Part shown: one piece after another, positions 8,516-17,399 of the stretch
How the letters are laid out: each line of letters opens with the position of its first letter
Numbering within the stretch: the first letter of the stretch is position 1
Assembly: GCF_012349115.1 (NCBI RefSeq)
Contig: NZ_PQIG01000068.1
Span: 1-64,000 of the forward strand
Length of the DNA stretch: 64,000 nucleotides
Direction: 5' to 3'
Origin: Rhizobium ruizarguesonis
Lineage (GTDB): Bacteria; Pseudomonadota; Alphaproteobacteria; Rhizobiales; Rhizobiaceae
Program-made: the position numbers and the translations under genes
The notes under the pieces: generated by a model
Databases searched by the model: none
The model's input: the letters and a program-made list of their open reading frames with translations, nothing else
Told to the model about the DNA's origin: nothing

Positions 8516-9439
8516 ATGAACCCACGACAATTGAAGACATTCCTTGCGGTGATCCGACACGAAAATCTCACGCGCGCCGCTGCCGAGGTCAATCTGGCTC
8601 AATCAAGCCTCAGCGACCAGATACAGATGCTGGAAGAAGAAGTCGGCGCAGAGCTCTTCCTCCGCTCCCGACAGGGCGTCGTCCCGACACCGGCAGGTGC
8701 GGTCCTCAAGGCCTATGCCGAAGAGATATTAGCGCTCAACGAGGAAGCGAAGGCCGCCGTCGGTGCGGCAGCCGGCAGTGCGGAGCAGTCCGTCACCTTG
8801 GGCACGCTCGAAACCATCGCCGCCGAGCGGCTGGCGCCGTGGCTTGCACTCTTTCGCAAGAAGAACCCGAACGTCGGCCTCAAGCTCAAGGTCGGCGGCA
8901 GCGGCGAATTGCTCGCGCAATTGCAGCAGGGCTCGATTGACATCGCCTTCACCTTCGATCGCGAGCAGCAAGATGAGCGCTTCTTGACGCGTCGCATCTG
9001 CGACGAACCGCTGGTGCTGATTGCCGGCGGCGATTCGCAAGCCCGACCACCGGAGAGCCTTGCGGCCCTGAGCACCGCCCCCTTCGTCGCCACCGAAACC
9101 GGCTGCGTCTACCGTCACCTGTTCGACGCTGCCTTTGCAGAAGCACATGTTGCAGCACCACCAATCGTCACGGAAGCCGACAGCATCGCGACAATCGTCC
9201 GGCTCGTCGCATCCGGCGCCGGCTTTGGCCTCGTCCCGCGCCTTGCGGTCGGCCCGGCCGCAACGCGGAGCAACATCGTCGAGCTGCCATGGCCGGGCAA
9301 ACCACCTGCAGCCTCGCTGGTGATGATGTGGCGGCGCAGGCGCGTGCAACCGCCGGTGCTTACCCTCCTGCTGCAATCGGCAAGCGAAGAATTCTCGCCG
9401 CTCAGACCAGCCGATGTCCGCCTTCGACATGCAGGATAG
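8516..9439 (+). CDS. LysR family transcriptional regulator
   Basis: A 307-residue LysR-type regulator. The winged helix-turn-helix occupies residues 1-60 (NLTRAAAEVNLAQSSLSDQIQMLEEEVG), followed by the two-lobed periplasmic-binding-like effector domain. The effector is unknown. The gene is convergent with an SDR gene: their last 38 bases overlap (9402-9439), which is unusual for regulator-target pairs, because LysR proteins are normally divergent from their targets. An ATG at 8516 is chosen over an upstream frame extension that lacks LysR sequence. Confidence 0.88.
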   Translation: MNPRQLKTFLAVIRHENLTRAAAEVNLAQSSLSDQIQMLEEEVGAELFLRSRQGVVPTPAGAVLKAYAEEILALNEEAKAAVGAAAGSAEQSVTLGTLETIAAERLAPWLALFRKKNPNVGLKLKVGGSGELLAQLQQGSIDIAFTFDREQQDERFLTRRICDEPLVLIAGGDSQARPPESLAALSTAPFVATETGCVYRHLFDAAFAEAHVAAPPIVTEADSIATIVRLVASGAGFGLVPRLAVGPAATRSNIVELPWPGKPPAASLVMMWRRRRVQPPVLTLLLQSASEEFSPLRPADVRLRHAG

Positions 9440-10139
9440 TGCCTGTCGTGAATCCGTTGCCGATCAGGAAGCGGATCGCATCGGCAATGTCTTCCGGCTT
9501 ACCGACGCGGCCGGCCGGCAGGCGCTCCGCCATCGCCTCCAGCATTGCCTGTTTGGCGTCACCGGCAACGAGGCTCCAGATCGGCGTATCCACCCACCCT
9601 GGCGATACGGCATTGACGCGGATCGGCGCCAGCTCGATCGCCAGCGCCCTGACCAAGCCTTCCAGCGCAGCATTGACGGCCGCCACCACCGATCCACGCG
9701 CCGCCGGCCGGTAGGCCGCGACACCTGACGTATAGGTAATCGATCCTGAGGCCGGCAGATGGACGGCACCATATTTTGCCAGCAGCAGCGGCCCGTAGAA
9801 CTTGCTTTCGACAACCCTTTGCGCCGCCGTCAGCTCAATCGACGACAGCAACTGATAGGCTCCTTCGATATCGGCCGCCGTGCTGACGATGTGATCGACC
9901 GGCCCGCTATTGCAAAACAGCGCCGCGACCTCCTCCTCCCGCGATATATTGACGGCAACCGTCGACAATCCAGGATGCTCGCCGAGATCGCGGCGGGCCG
10001 CCGCAAGCTTGTCTTCGCTGCGTCCTGCGATCGTCACCGCCGCCCCTTCCCCGAGCAAACGCCTCGCCAGCGCCAGCCCCATTCCGGAGCTGCCGCCAGC
10101 AATAATGATCCTCGCGCCTTCGATCCTGATATCCGTCAT
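9402..10139 (-). CDS. SDR family oxidoreductase lacking the catalytic lysine
   Basis: A 245-residue short-chain dehydrogenase/reductase. The nucleotide-binding GGSSGMG is at residues 15-21, Ser138 and Tyr143 occupy the usual active-site positions, and NAVSPGWVDTPIW follows. The usual YxxxK lysine is missing: Tyr143 is followed by RPAAR, with Ala at +4. I recall an SDR subgroup with a similar AYRPA sequence, so this may be a family trait, but it makes a classical proton-relay mechanism doubtful. The NAAD motif in the middle is also altered (STAAD). Its 3' end overlaps the convergent LysR gene by 38 bases. Confidence 0.82.
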   Translation of the reverse strand: MTDIRIEGARIIIAGGSSGMGLALARRLLGEGAAVTIAGRSEDKLAAARRDLGEHPGLSTVAVNISREEEVAALFCNSGPVDHIVSTAADIEGAYQLLSSIELTAAQRVVESKFYGPLLLAKYGAVHLPASGSITYTSGVAAYRPAARGSVVAAVNAALEGLVRALAIELAPIRVNAVSPGWVDTPIWSLVAGDAKQAMLEAMAERLPAGRVGKPEDIADAIRFLIGNGFTTGTILHVEGGHRLV

Positions 10140-10252
10140 CTGCCATCTCCTTCTCGGCTGATACAGCAGATGCCTCGGACCGGAGCGGAAGAAAAACGGA
10201 AGAAACCGATGGTGTCATCGAGTTTTCCGATGACACGTGTTCGGGTGAATGG

Positions 10253-11014
10253 TCAGTTGCGCAGCCGGTAGCCGGTCTTGAAGATCCAGCCGAGTGTTCC
10301 CAGGCAGATCACCAGGAACACTGTGATCATCGCCAGGCTGATCGCCGGGTTGACGTCGGCGATCCCGTAAAAACTCCAGCGGAAGCCGCTGACGAGATAG
10401 AGCACCGGGTTGAGGTGGCTGACCGCCTGCCAGAACGGCGGCAGCATGCTGACGGAATAGAAGCTCCCGCCGAGGAAGGTCAGCGGCGGCACGACCAGCA
10501 TGGGAATGAGGTTCAGTTGCTCGAAATTACCGGCCCAGATGCCGATCATGAAGCCGAACAGGCTGAAGGTGATCGCCGTCAACAAGAAAAATAGGATCAT
10601 CATGAAGGGATGTTCGATCCTGACGTCGACGAAGAGATTGGCGGTCAGGAGGATGATGAAGCCGATGATCATGCCCTTGGTCGCCGCCGCCCCGACATAA
10701 CCGAGCAGGATCTCCGTCATCGCTACCGGCGCCGAAAGCACCTCGTAGATCGTGCCGGTGAATTTCGGGAAATAGATGCCGAAAGAGCCGTTGCTGATGC
10801 ACTGGCCAAGCAGCGTCAGCATGATCAAGCCGGGCGTAATAAAGGCGCCGTAGGACACGCCCTCCACCTCCTGAATGCGTGATCCCACAGCGGCGCCGAA
10901 GACGATGAAATAGAGCGAGGTTGAGATGACGGGCGAGATGACGCTCTGCAGCAGCGTGCGGCGCGTGCGCGCCATCTCGAAGAAATAGATGGATTTGACG
11001 GCCTCGACGTTCAT
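10253..11014 (-). CDS. ABC-2 type exporter permease (NodJ-like)
   Basis: A 253-residue membrane permease with about six hydrophobic segments and the ABC-2 signature region near the C-terminus ([31 protein letters not shown]). It pairs with the ATP-binding protein encoded just upstream, their genes overlapping by four bases (ATGA at 11011-11014). The pair resembles NodI/NodJ and YadG/YadH exporters, which move lipo-oligosaccharides, lipids or drugs. No nod genes are nearby, so this is a general exporter and its cargo is unknown. Confidence 0.88.
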   Translation of the reverse strand: MNVEAVKSIYFFEMARTRRTLLQSVISPVISTSLYFIVFGAAVGSRIQEVEGVSYGAFITPGLIMLTLLGQCISNGSFGIYFPKFTGTIYEVLSAPVAMTEILLGYVGAAATKGMIIGFIILLTANLFVDVRIEHPFMMILFFLLTAITFSLFGFMIGIWAGNFEQLNLIPMLVVPPLTFLGGSFYSVSMLPPFWQAVSHLNPVLYLVSGFRWSFYGIADVNPAISLAMITVFLVICLGTLGWIFKTGYRLRN

Positions 11015-11937
11015 TTGCTCGCTCCCACCAGCGCCACGAAGATGTCCTCGAGCGAGCTTTGCCGCGTCGAGAGATCCTTGAAATGGATATTGTTCTCGCC
11101 GAGCCGGGTCAGCAGAGCCGCAATGCTTTCCTGCTCATCGTCAGTGTCGAAATCATAGGTCAGGCGGTTGCCGTCTGCCTCCAGCGTCAGTCCATTGCCG
11201 GCAAAACAATCCGGCAGCCCGCTCAGCGGTTCGGTGAGATCGAGGATGAGCTGCTTGCGGCCGAGCTTGGCCATCAGCGCCGCCTTGTCCTCCACGAGCA
11301 GTAATTCGCCGCCATTGATGACGCCGACGCGGTCGGCGATTTCCTCGGCCTCTTCGATATAATGGGTGGTCAGGATGATGGTGACGCCGGAGGCCCGAAG
11401 CTCTTCGACGACATGCCACATGTCCTTGCGCAGCGTCACGTCGACGCCGGCGGTCGGCTCGTCGAGGAAAAGAATATCCGGCTCATGGGATAGCGCCTTG
11501 GCGATCAGCACCCGCCGCTTCATGCCGCCGGAGAGCTGGCGCAGCATATTGTCCTTTTTGTCCCAGAGCGAGAGCGCGCGCAGCACCTTCTCGATATGGG
11601 CAGGATTGGCTTTCTTGCCGTGCAGACCGCGCGAAAAGCTTACCGTATTGAACACCGTTTCGAACTGATCGGTGGTCAGCTCCTGCGGCACCAGCCCGAT
11701 CATCCCGCGGGTGGCGCGGAAATCCTTCACGACGTCGCGGCCGGCGACCAGTACCCGGCCGCCGCTTGGATTGGCGATGCCGCAGATGATCGAGATCAGG
11801 GTCGTCTTGCCGGCACCGTTCGGCCCGAGCAGCGCCAGAATCTCACCCTTTTCGACGTCGAGGTTGATGCCCTTCAGGGCCTCGAACCCATTGGCGTAGG
11901 TCTTGGTAAGGTTTTGAACGGAAATGATGGGGGCCAT
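11011..11937 (-). CDS. ABC exporter ATP-binding protein (NodI-like)
   Basis: A 308-residue ATPase that powers the adjacent ABC-2 permease. Walker A is GPNGAGKTT at about residues 38-46, the signature is LSGGMKRR, Walker B is [13 protein letters not shown], and the switch histidine is in [10 protein letters not shown]. The C-terminal 80 residues form the extension seen in drug/lipid exporters of the DrrA/NodI/YadG group. The ATG is at 11935-11937. It is the first gene of a two-gene operon on the minus strand. Confidence 0.9.
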   Translation of the reverse strand: MAPIISVQNLTKTYANGFEALKGINLDVEKGEILALLGPNGAGKTTLISIICGIANPSGGRVLVAGRDVVKDFRATRGMIGLVPQELTTDQFETVFNTVSFSRGLHGKKANPAHIEKVLRALSLWDKKDNMLRQLSGGMKRRVLIAKALSHEPDILFLDEPTAGVDVTLRKDMWHVVEELRASGVTIILTTHYIEEAEEIADRVGVINGGELLLVEDKAALMAKLGRKQLILDLTEPLSGLPDCFAGNGLTLEADGNRLTYDFDTDDEQESIAALLTRLGENNIHFKDLSTRQSSLEDIFVALVGASK

Positions 11938-12179
11938 GCGGGACTCTTGCGGATTCTCGGAGGTTACTTCGGCCCGCTATATAGTCCCTTTGTAACGCTT
12001 TAACATCCTTAAGCCTATGAACACTGCATTCGCGCGCTGCTAACATAGTTGGTCCGCCGAAGCGGTTGGCCGGCGAAAGAAAGGCAGCGACCGGCTTCAG
12101 ATGTCATCATCCGGTGATCTTCGTGCCCGATAAGAGAGCCGAGGTCAGCACCGGCATCCGCCCCGCCGCCCACCCCTTT

Positions 12180-12333
12180 GCGGAGCCGTCTCCGGGTGTT
12201 TTCGTTGCGCCCCATTTTTGCTGCCTCGGCATGTAGTGAAAGTTATTGTTCAGTCACGAAGTGTTTGGAACCGGCCAGTATCCCCTGTTCAGCCGCGTTC
12301 GTCTTAGCCGGCCCTGCGCCGGCTTTCTTTTTT
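12180..12333 (+). ncRNA. Candidate orphan small RNA (5' end undetermined)
   Basis: Inferred only from an orphan intrinsic terminator on the plus strand with no gene upstream of it for over 10 kb on that strand in a suitable position and no coding frame in the preceding 150 bases. The left boundary given here is arbitrary. I do not recognise a known alphaproteobacterial sRNA family in it. A transcript start site or conservation in other rhizobia would be needed to accept it. Confidence 0.3.
12306..12333 (+). terminator. Intrinsic terminator (plus strand)
   Basis: A perfect seven-base-pair stem AGCCGGC/GCCGGCT with a five-base loop is followed directly by TTCTTTTTT. This is a textbook Rho-independent terminator reading left to right. 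Confidence 0.7.
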
Positions 12334-12391
12334 CGTTTCACACCTCATTCTTTCCGTGGTCCACCGCGGATGAAAGCGACCAGGGGTGCCC

Positions 12392-14005
12392 TCACAGCTC
12401 GTCGTAATTGAACCAGTCAAAATCCGCGATCTTCGCCCGGCCTGACGTGTCGAAGGCAAACACGCCGGCGAAAGCGCCGGTGAAGGAGCCGTGTTCGCCG
12501 CGTCCGCCCTCGTCTGAGATCACACCGGCGTCGAGGACCGGGCCGATCGGCTGCCAGGCGCCCTTACCTTCGGTCTGCCAGAAGAATTGCAGGTCGTTCT
12601 CGCGGATTTCCATGGCGAGCTGGACACGACCCTCGGCGGTAATCGAAACCCCGCTTTCGGCGGGAAAGCTCAGCCGTCCGTTCGGGTAGTCGCCGTTGCA
12701 GGAGAGGATCGTCACGCAGCGGCCGAGTGTCTCGTGCAGCGTCACGGCGACGGCGTGGAATTTGTGGCGGTTGTAGTAATGCGTCAGCCCCGCCACCTGC
12801 TGGTAGGTGTCGGGCGAGAAGTCGACCACGGTCTCGGCACGGAAACTGTGATGCTCTTGGCGGCGGGCAACCAGCGACTGTTCGAACCAGGAGCCGATGC
12901 TTTCGCGCGCAATCAGGCGCAGATGGCCGGGACGATCCGTCAGGTTGAAGATGCGCGCGGGCTCGGGCGTGCGTAGCCATTGGAAATCGGCAGGCAGCGT
13001 GCCGCCGTCGAAGCTGTATTCGCTGCGCATCGGCTTTTCCACCGGCACCGCGCCAAAGAGGCCCGGCACATCGACATCGGGCACTGAGGTGCCGTTTTCA
13101 AGATAGAGCCAGTCATCGTCGCGCCAGACGCATTTCTGTAAGGATGTCTCGCGCCCCAGCGTGCAGCGCCGTTTCGGCGGTAGCGGCCGGCCGCAGAGAT
13201 GGGTGTGATAGGCCTCGCCCTCGGGCGTCTCGACATATTGGCCATGCCCTGCCCGTTGCAGCACCGCGCCCGGGTGATCCTTGGAGGTGATGAGATGCAT
13301 GTTCGGATGCATCTCATAGGGTCCGTCGATCTTTCGCGACCGCGCCATGGTGACGGCATGGTCGTAGCCGGTGCCGCCCTCGGCGGTGGTCAGATAATAC
13401 CAGCCATTGCGCTTGAAGAGATGCGGGCCCTCGACGAGGCCGAGCGGGCTGCCGGCGAAGATGTTCTTGATCGGCCCCTTTAACGCCTTTGCCGCCGGAT
13501 CCCATTCCTGCAGCAGGATGCCGTCGAAGGCCGGCGATTTCGGCGAGCCGCCATAGCTTTCGGTGCGGTGGTTCCACTGCATGTTGACGAACCACTTCCG
13601 GCCGTCATCGTCGTGGAAGAGCGAGGGATCGAAGCCGGAGGAATTGACATAGACCGGCTCGGACCATTCGGCCTCGATCGTGGGTGCGGTGACGATGTAG
13701 TTCGGCGCGTCCTTGAAATTGCCGTCGTAGCGCTTGACGTCGGTATAGACCAGCCAGAACTGCCCGTCGGCATAAGACAGGCACGGCGCCCAGATGCCGC
13801 AGCTATCGGGATTGCCGCGCATGTCGAGCTGCGATCTGCGCTCCAGCGGCCGGCGCACCAGTGTCCAGTTCACCAGGTCGCGCGAATGGTGGATCTGCAC
13901 GCCGGGATACCATTCGAAGGTCGAGGTGGCGATGTAATAATCCGCGCCGACGCGGCAGATCGACGGGTCGGGGTTGAACCCCGGCAGAATGGGATTGCGG
14001 ATCAT
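12392..14005 (-). CDS. Glycoside hydrolase family 43, beta-xylosidase type
   Basis: A 537-residue two-domain hydrolase without a signal peptide, so cytosolic. The N-terminal five-bladed propeller carries the expected catalytic residues: general base Asp13 (NPDPS), pKa modulator Asp126 (GFDPSLF) and general acid Glu192 (VEGPH). From about residue 330 a beta-sandwich typical of GH43 beta-xylosidases (XynB-like, GH43_C2) follows. It should cleave xylo- or arabino-oligosaccharides taken up from plant hemicellulose. The ATG at 14003-14005 has a GGAG eight bases upstream. The gene lies just downstream of a terminated aldo-keto reductase gene and probably has its own short promoter containing TGTACGTACA. 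Confidence 0.9.
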   Translation of the reverse strand: MIRNPILPGFNPDPSICRVGADYYIATSTFEWYPGVQIHHSRDLVNWTLVRRPLERRSQLDMRGNPDSCGIWAPCLSYADGQFWLVYTDVKRYDGNFKDAPNYIVTAPTIEAEWSEPVYVNSSGFDPSLFHDDDGRKWFVNMQWNHRTESYGGSPKSPAFDGILLQEWDPAAKALKGPIKNIFAGSPLGLVEGPHLFKRNGWYYLTTAEGGTGYDHAVTMARSRKIDGPYEMHPNMHLITSKDHPGAVLQRAGHGQYVETPEGEAYHTHLCGRPLPPKRRCTLGRETSLQKCVWRDDDWLYLENGTSVPDVDVPGLFGAVPVEKPMRSEYSFDGGTLPADFQWLRTPEPARIFNLTDRPGHLRLIARESIGSWFEQSLVARRQEHHSFRAETVVDFSPDTYQQVAGLTHYYNRHKFHAVAVTLHETLGRCVTILSCNGDYPNGRLSFPAESGVSITAEGRVQLAMEIRENDLQFFWQTEGKGAWQPIGPVLDAGVISDEGGRGEHGSFTGAFAGVFAFDTSGRAKIADFDWFNYDEL

Positions 14006-14040
14006 GACAGGGTCTCCTCCGACCGGCGGTGCTTTTTTGC

Positions 14041-14050
14041 TGTACGTACA
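14041..14050. promoter_or_regulatory. Palindrome TGTACGTACA upstream of GH43
   Basis: A perfect ten-base palindrome 36 bases before the GH43 start, inside the only 57 bases available for its promoter after the upstream terminator. It is a candidate operator for a repressor of hemicellulose use. The regulator is unknown. Confidence 0.3.
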
Positions 14051-14062
14051 TCAGATTATAGC

Positions 14063-14096
14063 AGAAAAAGGCCCGGAAGACTTGCCTCCGGGCCTG
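14063..14096 (-). terminator. Intrinsic terminator of the aldo-keto reductase gene
   Basis: On the minus strand, GGCCCGGA and TCCGGGCC form an eight-base-pair stem immediately followed by TTTTT, six bases after the stop codon of the reductase gene. A clear Rho-independent terminator separating that gene from GH43. Confidence 0.85.
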
Positions 14097-14102
14097 ACGT
14101 AG

Positions 14103-15134
<1,032 letters not shown>

Positions 15135-15457
15135 CTGAATGTCTCCTTGATAAAATAGCTATATCGTCGTCATGCGACATCATCGGCCAAGAGATTGCCG
15201 ACACCTGCCCCTCATCCGGCTGCCGCCACCTTCTCCCCGTAAACGGGGCGAAGGGGCATGCCGCGCCGCCTTCCTCAACCTCAACCTCGACCTCGACGCT
15301 GCGTTTGGCGCGTCCCCTCTCCCCGTCTTTACGGGGGAGAGGGTTAGGGTGAGGGGCAACCATCGGCGCGAACCGCGCAGCCGTGGGACAGGCCCGAGGT
15401 TGACGAAACTATTGTAACGAGCGCGCCGATACGGCAAGCCCAAGGCGCGCGTGCTCT
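15135..15457. other. Intergenic region with composite repeat
   Basis: 323 bases between the aldo-keto reductase start and the end of the mannoside operon. Most of it is a composite palindromic repeat (15206-15358). Nothing gene-like is seen in the rest. Confidence 0.6.
15206..15358. repeat. Composite rhizobial palindromic repeat
   Basis: The outer arms begin TGCCCCTCA at both ends in inverted orientation. Inside are two separate small hairpins (TTCTCCCCGT/ACGGGGCGAA and CTCTCCCCGT/ACGGGGGAGAG) of the kind repeated widely in rhizobial intergenic DNA. Between them lies a pyrimidine-rich run of CCTCAA/CCTCGA units (about 15271-15299). It looks like two repeat modules flanking a short tandem stretch. 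Confidence 0.7.
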
Positions 15458-16591
15458 CTACTTCAAAAGCGCCTGCGCTTCTTCGATGCCGAGGGCGGCC
15501 GGCTGCGTGCAGGTCGTGGTCAGGTCGATGAAACGACCCTCCTCGCCCGATTTCAGGATCGAGGTCATGACGTCGACGCCGTGCAGCGTGCGGTCAAGCG
15601 AGCAGCGTGCATCACGGCCTTCGATCAGCGACATCGCCATATCGGCAAGCCCGGCGGTGCGGTAGTTGGCGCGCGATCCGTTCGGGCTTTCCTGGTTGAT
15701 CTTGCCGAATGGATGCTCCCAGGCGTCGAGCGGCTTGATGTCCTTGTCGCGGCCGCTTGCCTCGACGGTGCCGCCGAAGAAGTTCGGGTCCGGCACGTAG
15801 AGCGAGCCGTCGGTGCCGTAGAGCTCCATGTTGGCGTGGCGATGCGACCAGACGTCCCAACTCGCCGTCAGCGTCACCGTGGCGCCGTTGACGAATTCGA
15901 GCAGCGCCTGGATCGTCGTCGGCGTCTTGACCGGGATGATCTCGCCGTTACGCGGCTGGCTGGTGATGGTGCGGGTCGGCGACGCCATCGAGGTCATGCC
16001 GCCGACACGTTTGACCGGGCCGATCAGGTTGATCAGGTTGGCGATGTAATAAGGGCCGAGATCGAGGATCGGGCCGCCGCCCGGCAGGAAGAAGAAATCC
16101 GGGTTGGGATGCCACATCTCCATGCCGGGGCTCATGACGTAGCAGGCGCCCGAGGTCACCCGGCCGATGCCGCCGTCGTCGATGAACTTGCGGGCGAGCT
16201 GATGGGCGCCGCCGAGGAAAGTGTCGGGCGCGCAGCCGACGGCAAGGTTCTTCTGCTTGGCGATGCGGCGAAGCTCCTCGCCCTCTTCAAGCGAAAGCAC
16301 CAGCGGCTTTTCGGAATAGACGTGTTTTCCGGCTTCGAGGATCGCCTTCGATACCCGGAAATGCGCATCCGGGATCGTCAAGTTGACGACGACGTCGATC
16401 TCGTCATTGACGAGAAGCTCGTCGATCGTCTGCGCTTTGACGCCATATTCCTTGGCGCGCGCCTCGGCCGCCTGCGCGTTGATGTCGGCGCAGGCCAGCA
16501 CCTTCAGCCCCCTGAAGAGCGGTGCCAGTGAGAAGTAAGTGGTGGAGATGTTGCCGCATCCGATGATGCCGACGCCAAGTTCCTGGGTCAT
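15458..16591 (-). CDS. Gfo/Idh/MocA family oxidoreductase
   Basis: A 377-residue NAD(P)-dependent sugar dehydrogenase-like protein. The N-terminal Rossmann motif is GIIGCGNIS (residues 8-16), and EKPLVLS holds the conserved catalytic Lys of the EKP motif. The C-terminal alpha-beta domain follows. It is the last gene of the seven-gene mannoside-type operon; it lies nine bases after the isomerase gene, whose product often partners such dehydrogenases in oxidising and epimerising sugars. The precise substrate is unknown. A GAGG ribosome site lies seven bases before the ATG. Confidence 0.88.
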   Translation of the reverse strand: MTQELGVGIIGCGNISTTYFSLAPLFRGLKVLACADINAQAAEARAKEYGVKAQTIDELLVNDEIDVVVNLTIPDAHFRVSKAILEAGKHVYSEKPLVLSLEEGEELRRIAKQKNLAVGCAPDTFLGGAHQLARKFIDDGGIGRVTSGACYVMSPGMEMWHPNPDFFFLPGGGPILDLGPYYIANLINLIGPVKRVGGMTSMASPTRTITSQPRNGEIIPVKTPTTIQALLEFVNGATVTLTASWDVWSHRHANMELYGTDGSLYVPDPNFFGGTVEASGRDKDIKPLDAWEHPFGKINQESPNGSRANYRTAGLADMAMSLIEGRDARCSLDRTLHGVDVMTSILKSGEEGRFIDLTTTCTQPAALGIEEAQALLK

Positions 16592-16600
16592 GATGAAGCC

Positions 16601-17362
16601 TCAGTAGGTCTGGAAGGATGCGATCGAGCGGCTGATATTGCGGTCGATGTCATTCGGGTTGTCGTGTTCGACGACGTAGTGCTTGGCCTTGGTGGCGCGC
16701 AACGCCGTCATCAGCCTGGCCCACTCGACCTTGCCGTGGCCGACATCGGCCCAGCCGCTCTCATCCGTCGCCTCGCCGGCCGGTGCGATGTCCTTGACAT
16801 GCACAGCGGTGATGCGCGGTCCGAGCTTCTCGATCCAGGCGAAGGGATCGGCGCCGCCGCGGATCACCCAGGCGATATCGGCTTCCCAGGAAATGTCGGG
16901 CGCGCCTTCGAAGATGTGCTCGATCGGCCGCGAGCCGTCCTGCAGCTTGAAGAATTCGAAATCATGATTGTGCCAGCCGAATTCGTAGCCGGCAGCCTTG
17001 TAGGGCTTGCTGATCTCCTGCAGGCGCTTGCCGAAGGCGACCCAGCCGGCAGCATCGGACGGGCGTTCCTCGGCGGCAAGATGCGGCGCATAGATCGAAT
17101 CCATGCCGAGGATCTTGGCAATGTTCAGCGACTTCTGAACTTCCTTCTCCAGGAAATCAGGGCTGAAATGGCCGCTCGCCATGACCAGGCCATTCTTGTC
17201 GAGCTCAGCGCGAAGGCTCTTCAGCCCGGCATCGTCGAGATCGGCATAGATGCCGCCGAAGCCCTCGACCTCGGCATAGCCTGATTTGCCGAGCTTTTCG
17301 AAGATCGCCGAATAAGGCTGGAAGTTGCGGGCACTATAGAGCTGGTAGCTGAGTTTCGTCAT
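16601..17362 (-). CDS. Sugar phosphate isomerase/epimerase (AP-endonuclease-2-like TIM barrel)
   Basis: A 253-residue xylose-isomerase-like TIM barrel. It begins LSYQLYSAR and includes the metal-site motifs FGWHNHDFEF, WEADIAWV and VHVKDIAPAG, with Glu, Asp and His positions typical of the family. It probably isomerises or epimerises the sugar released by the operon's mannosidase, or a keto-sugar made by the adjacent dehydrogenase. Of two successive ATG codons, the second (17360-17362) is better spaced from AAGGAG. The open frame upstream is not coding. Confidence 0.87.
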   Translation of the reverse strand: MTKLSYQLYSARNFQPYSAIFEKLGKSGYAEVEGFGGIYADLDDAGLKSLRAELDKNGLVMASGHFSPDFLEKEVQKSLNIAKILGMDSIYAPHLAAEERPSDAAGWVAFGKRLQEISKPYKAAGYEFGWHNHDFEFFKLQDGSRPIEHIFEGAPDISWEADIAWVIRGGADPFAWIEKLGPRITAVHVKDIAPAGEATDESGWADVGHGKVEWARLMTALRATKAKHYVVEHDNPNDIDRNISRSIASFQTY

Positions 17363-17399
17363 CATGTTCTCCTTGGGCCTCGTGCCCATTCTTGCAAGA

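Larger units (their letters stand above)
11938..12391. other. Intergenic region with possible orphan transcript
   Basis: 454 bases between the ABC exporter start and the GH43 stop. No open frame here is convincing. The right part contains a strong plus-strand terminator (12306-12333) that ends no annotated gene, implying a non-coding transcript. A TATATA-like box at about 11975-11980 could belong to the exporter promoter on the minus strand. The GH43 transcript has no T-run terminator in its own direction here, although the same stem could slow it. Confidence 0.5.

Noticed and set aside
10253..11937. nodI/nodJ nodulation export genes
   Set aside because: The ABC-2 exporter is NodIJ-like, but there are no other nod genes or a nod box nearby; it is better left as a general exporter.
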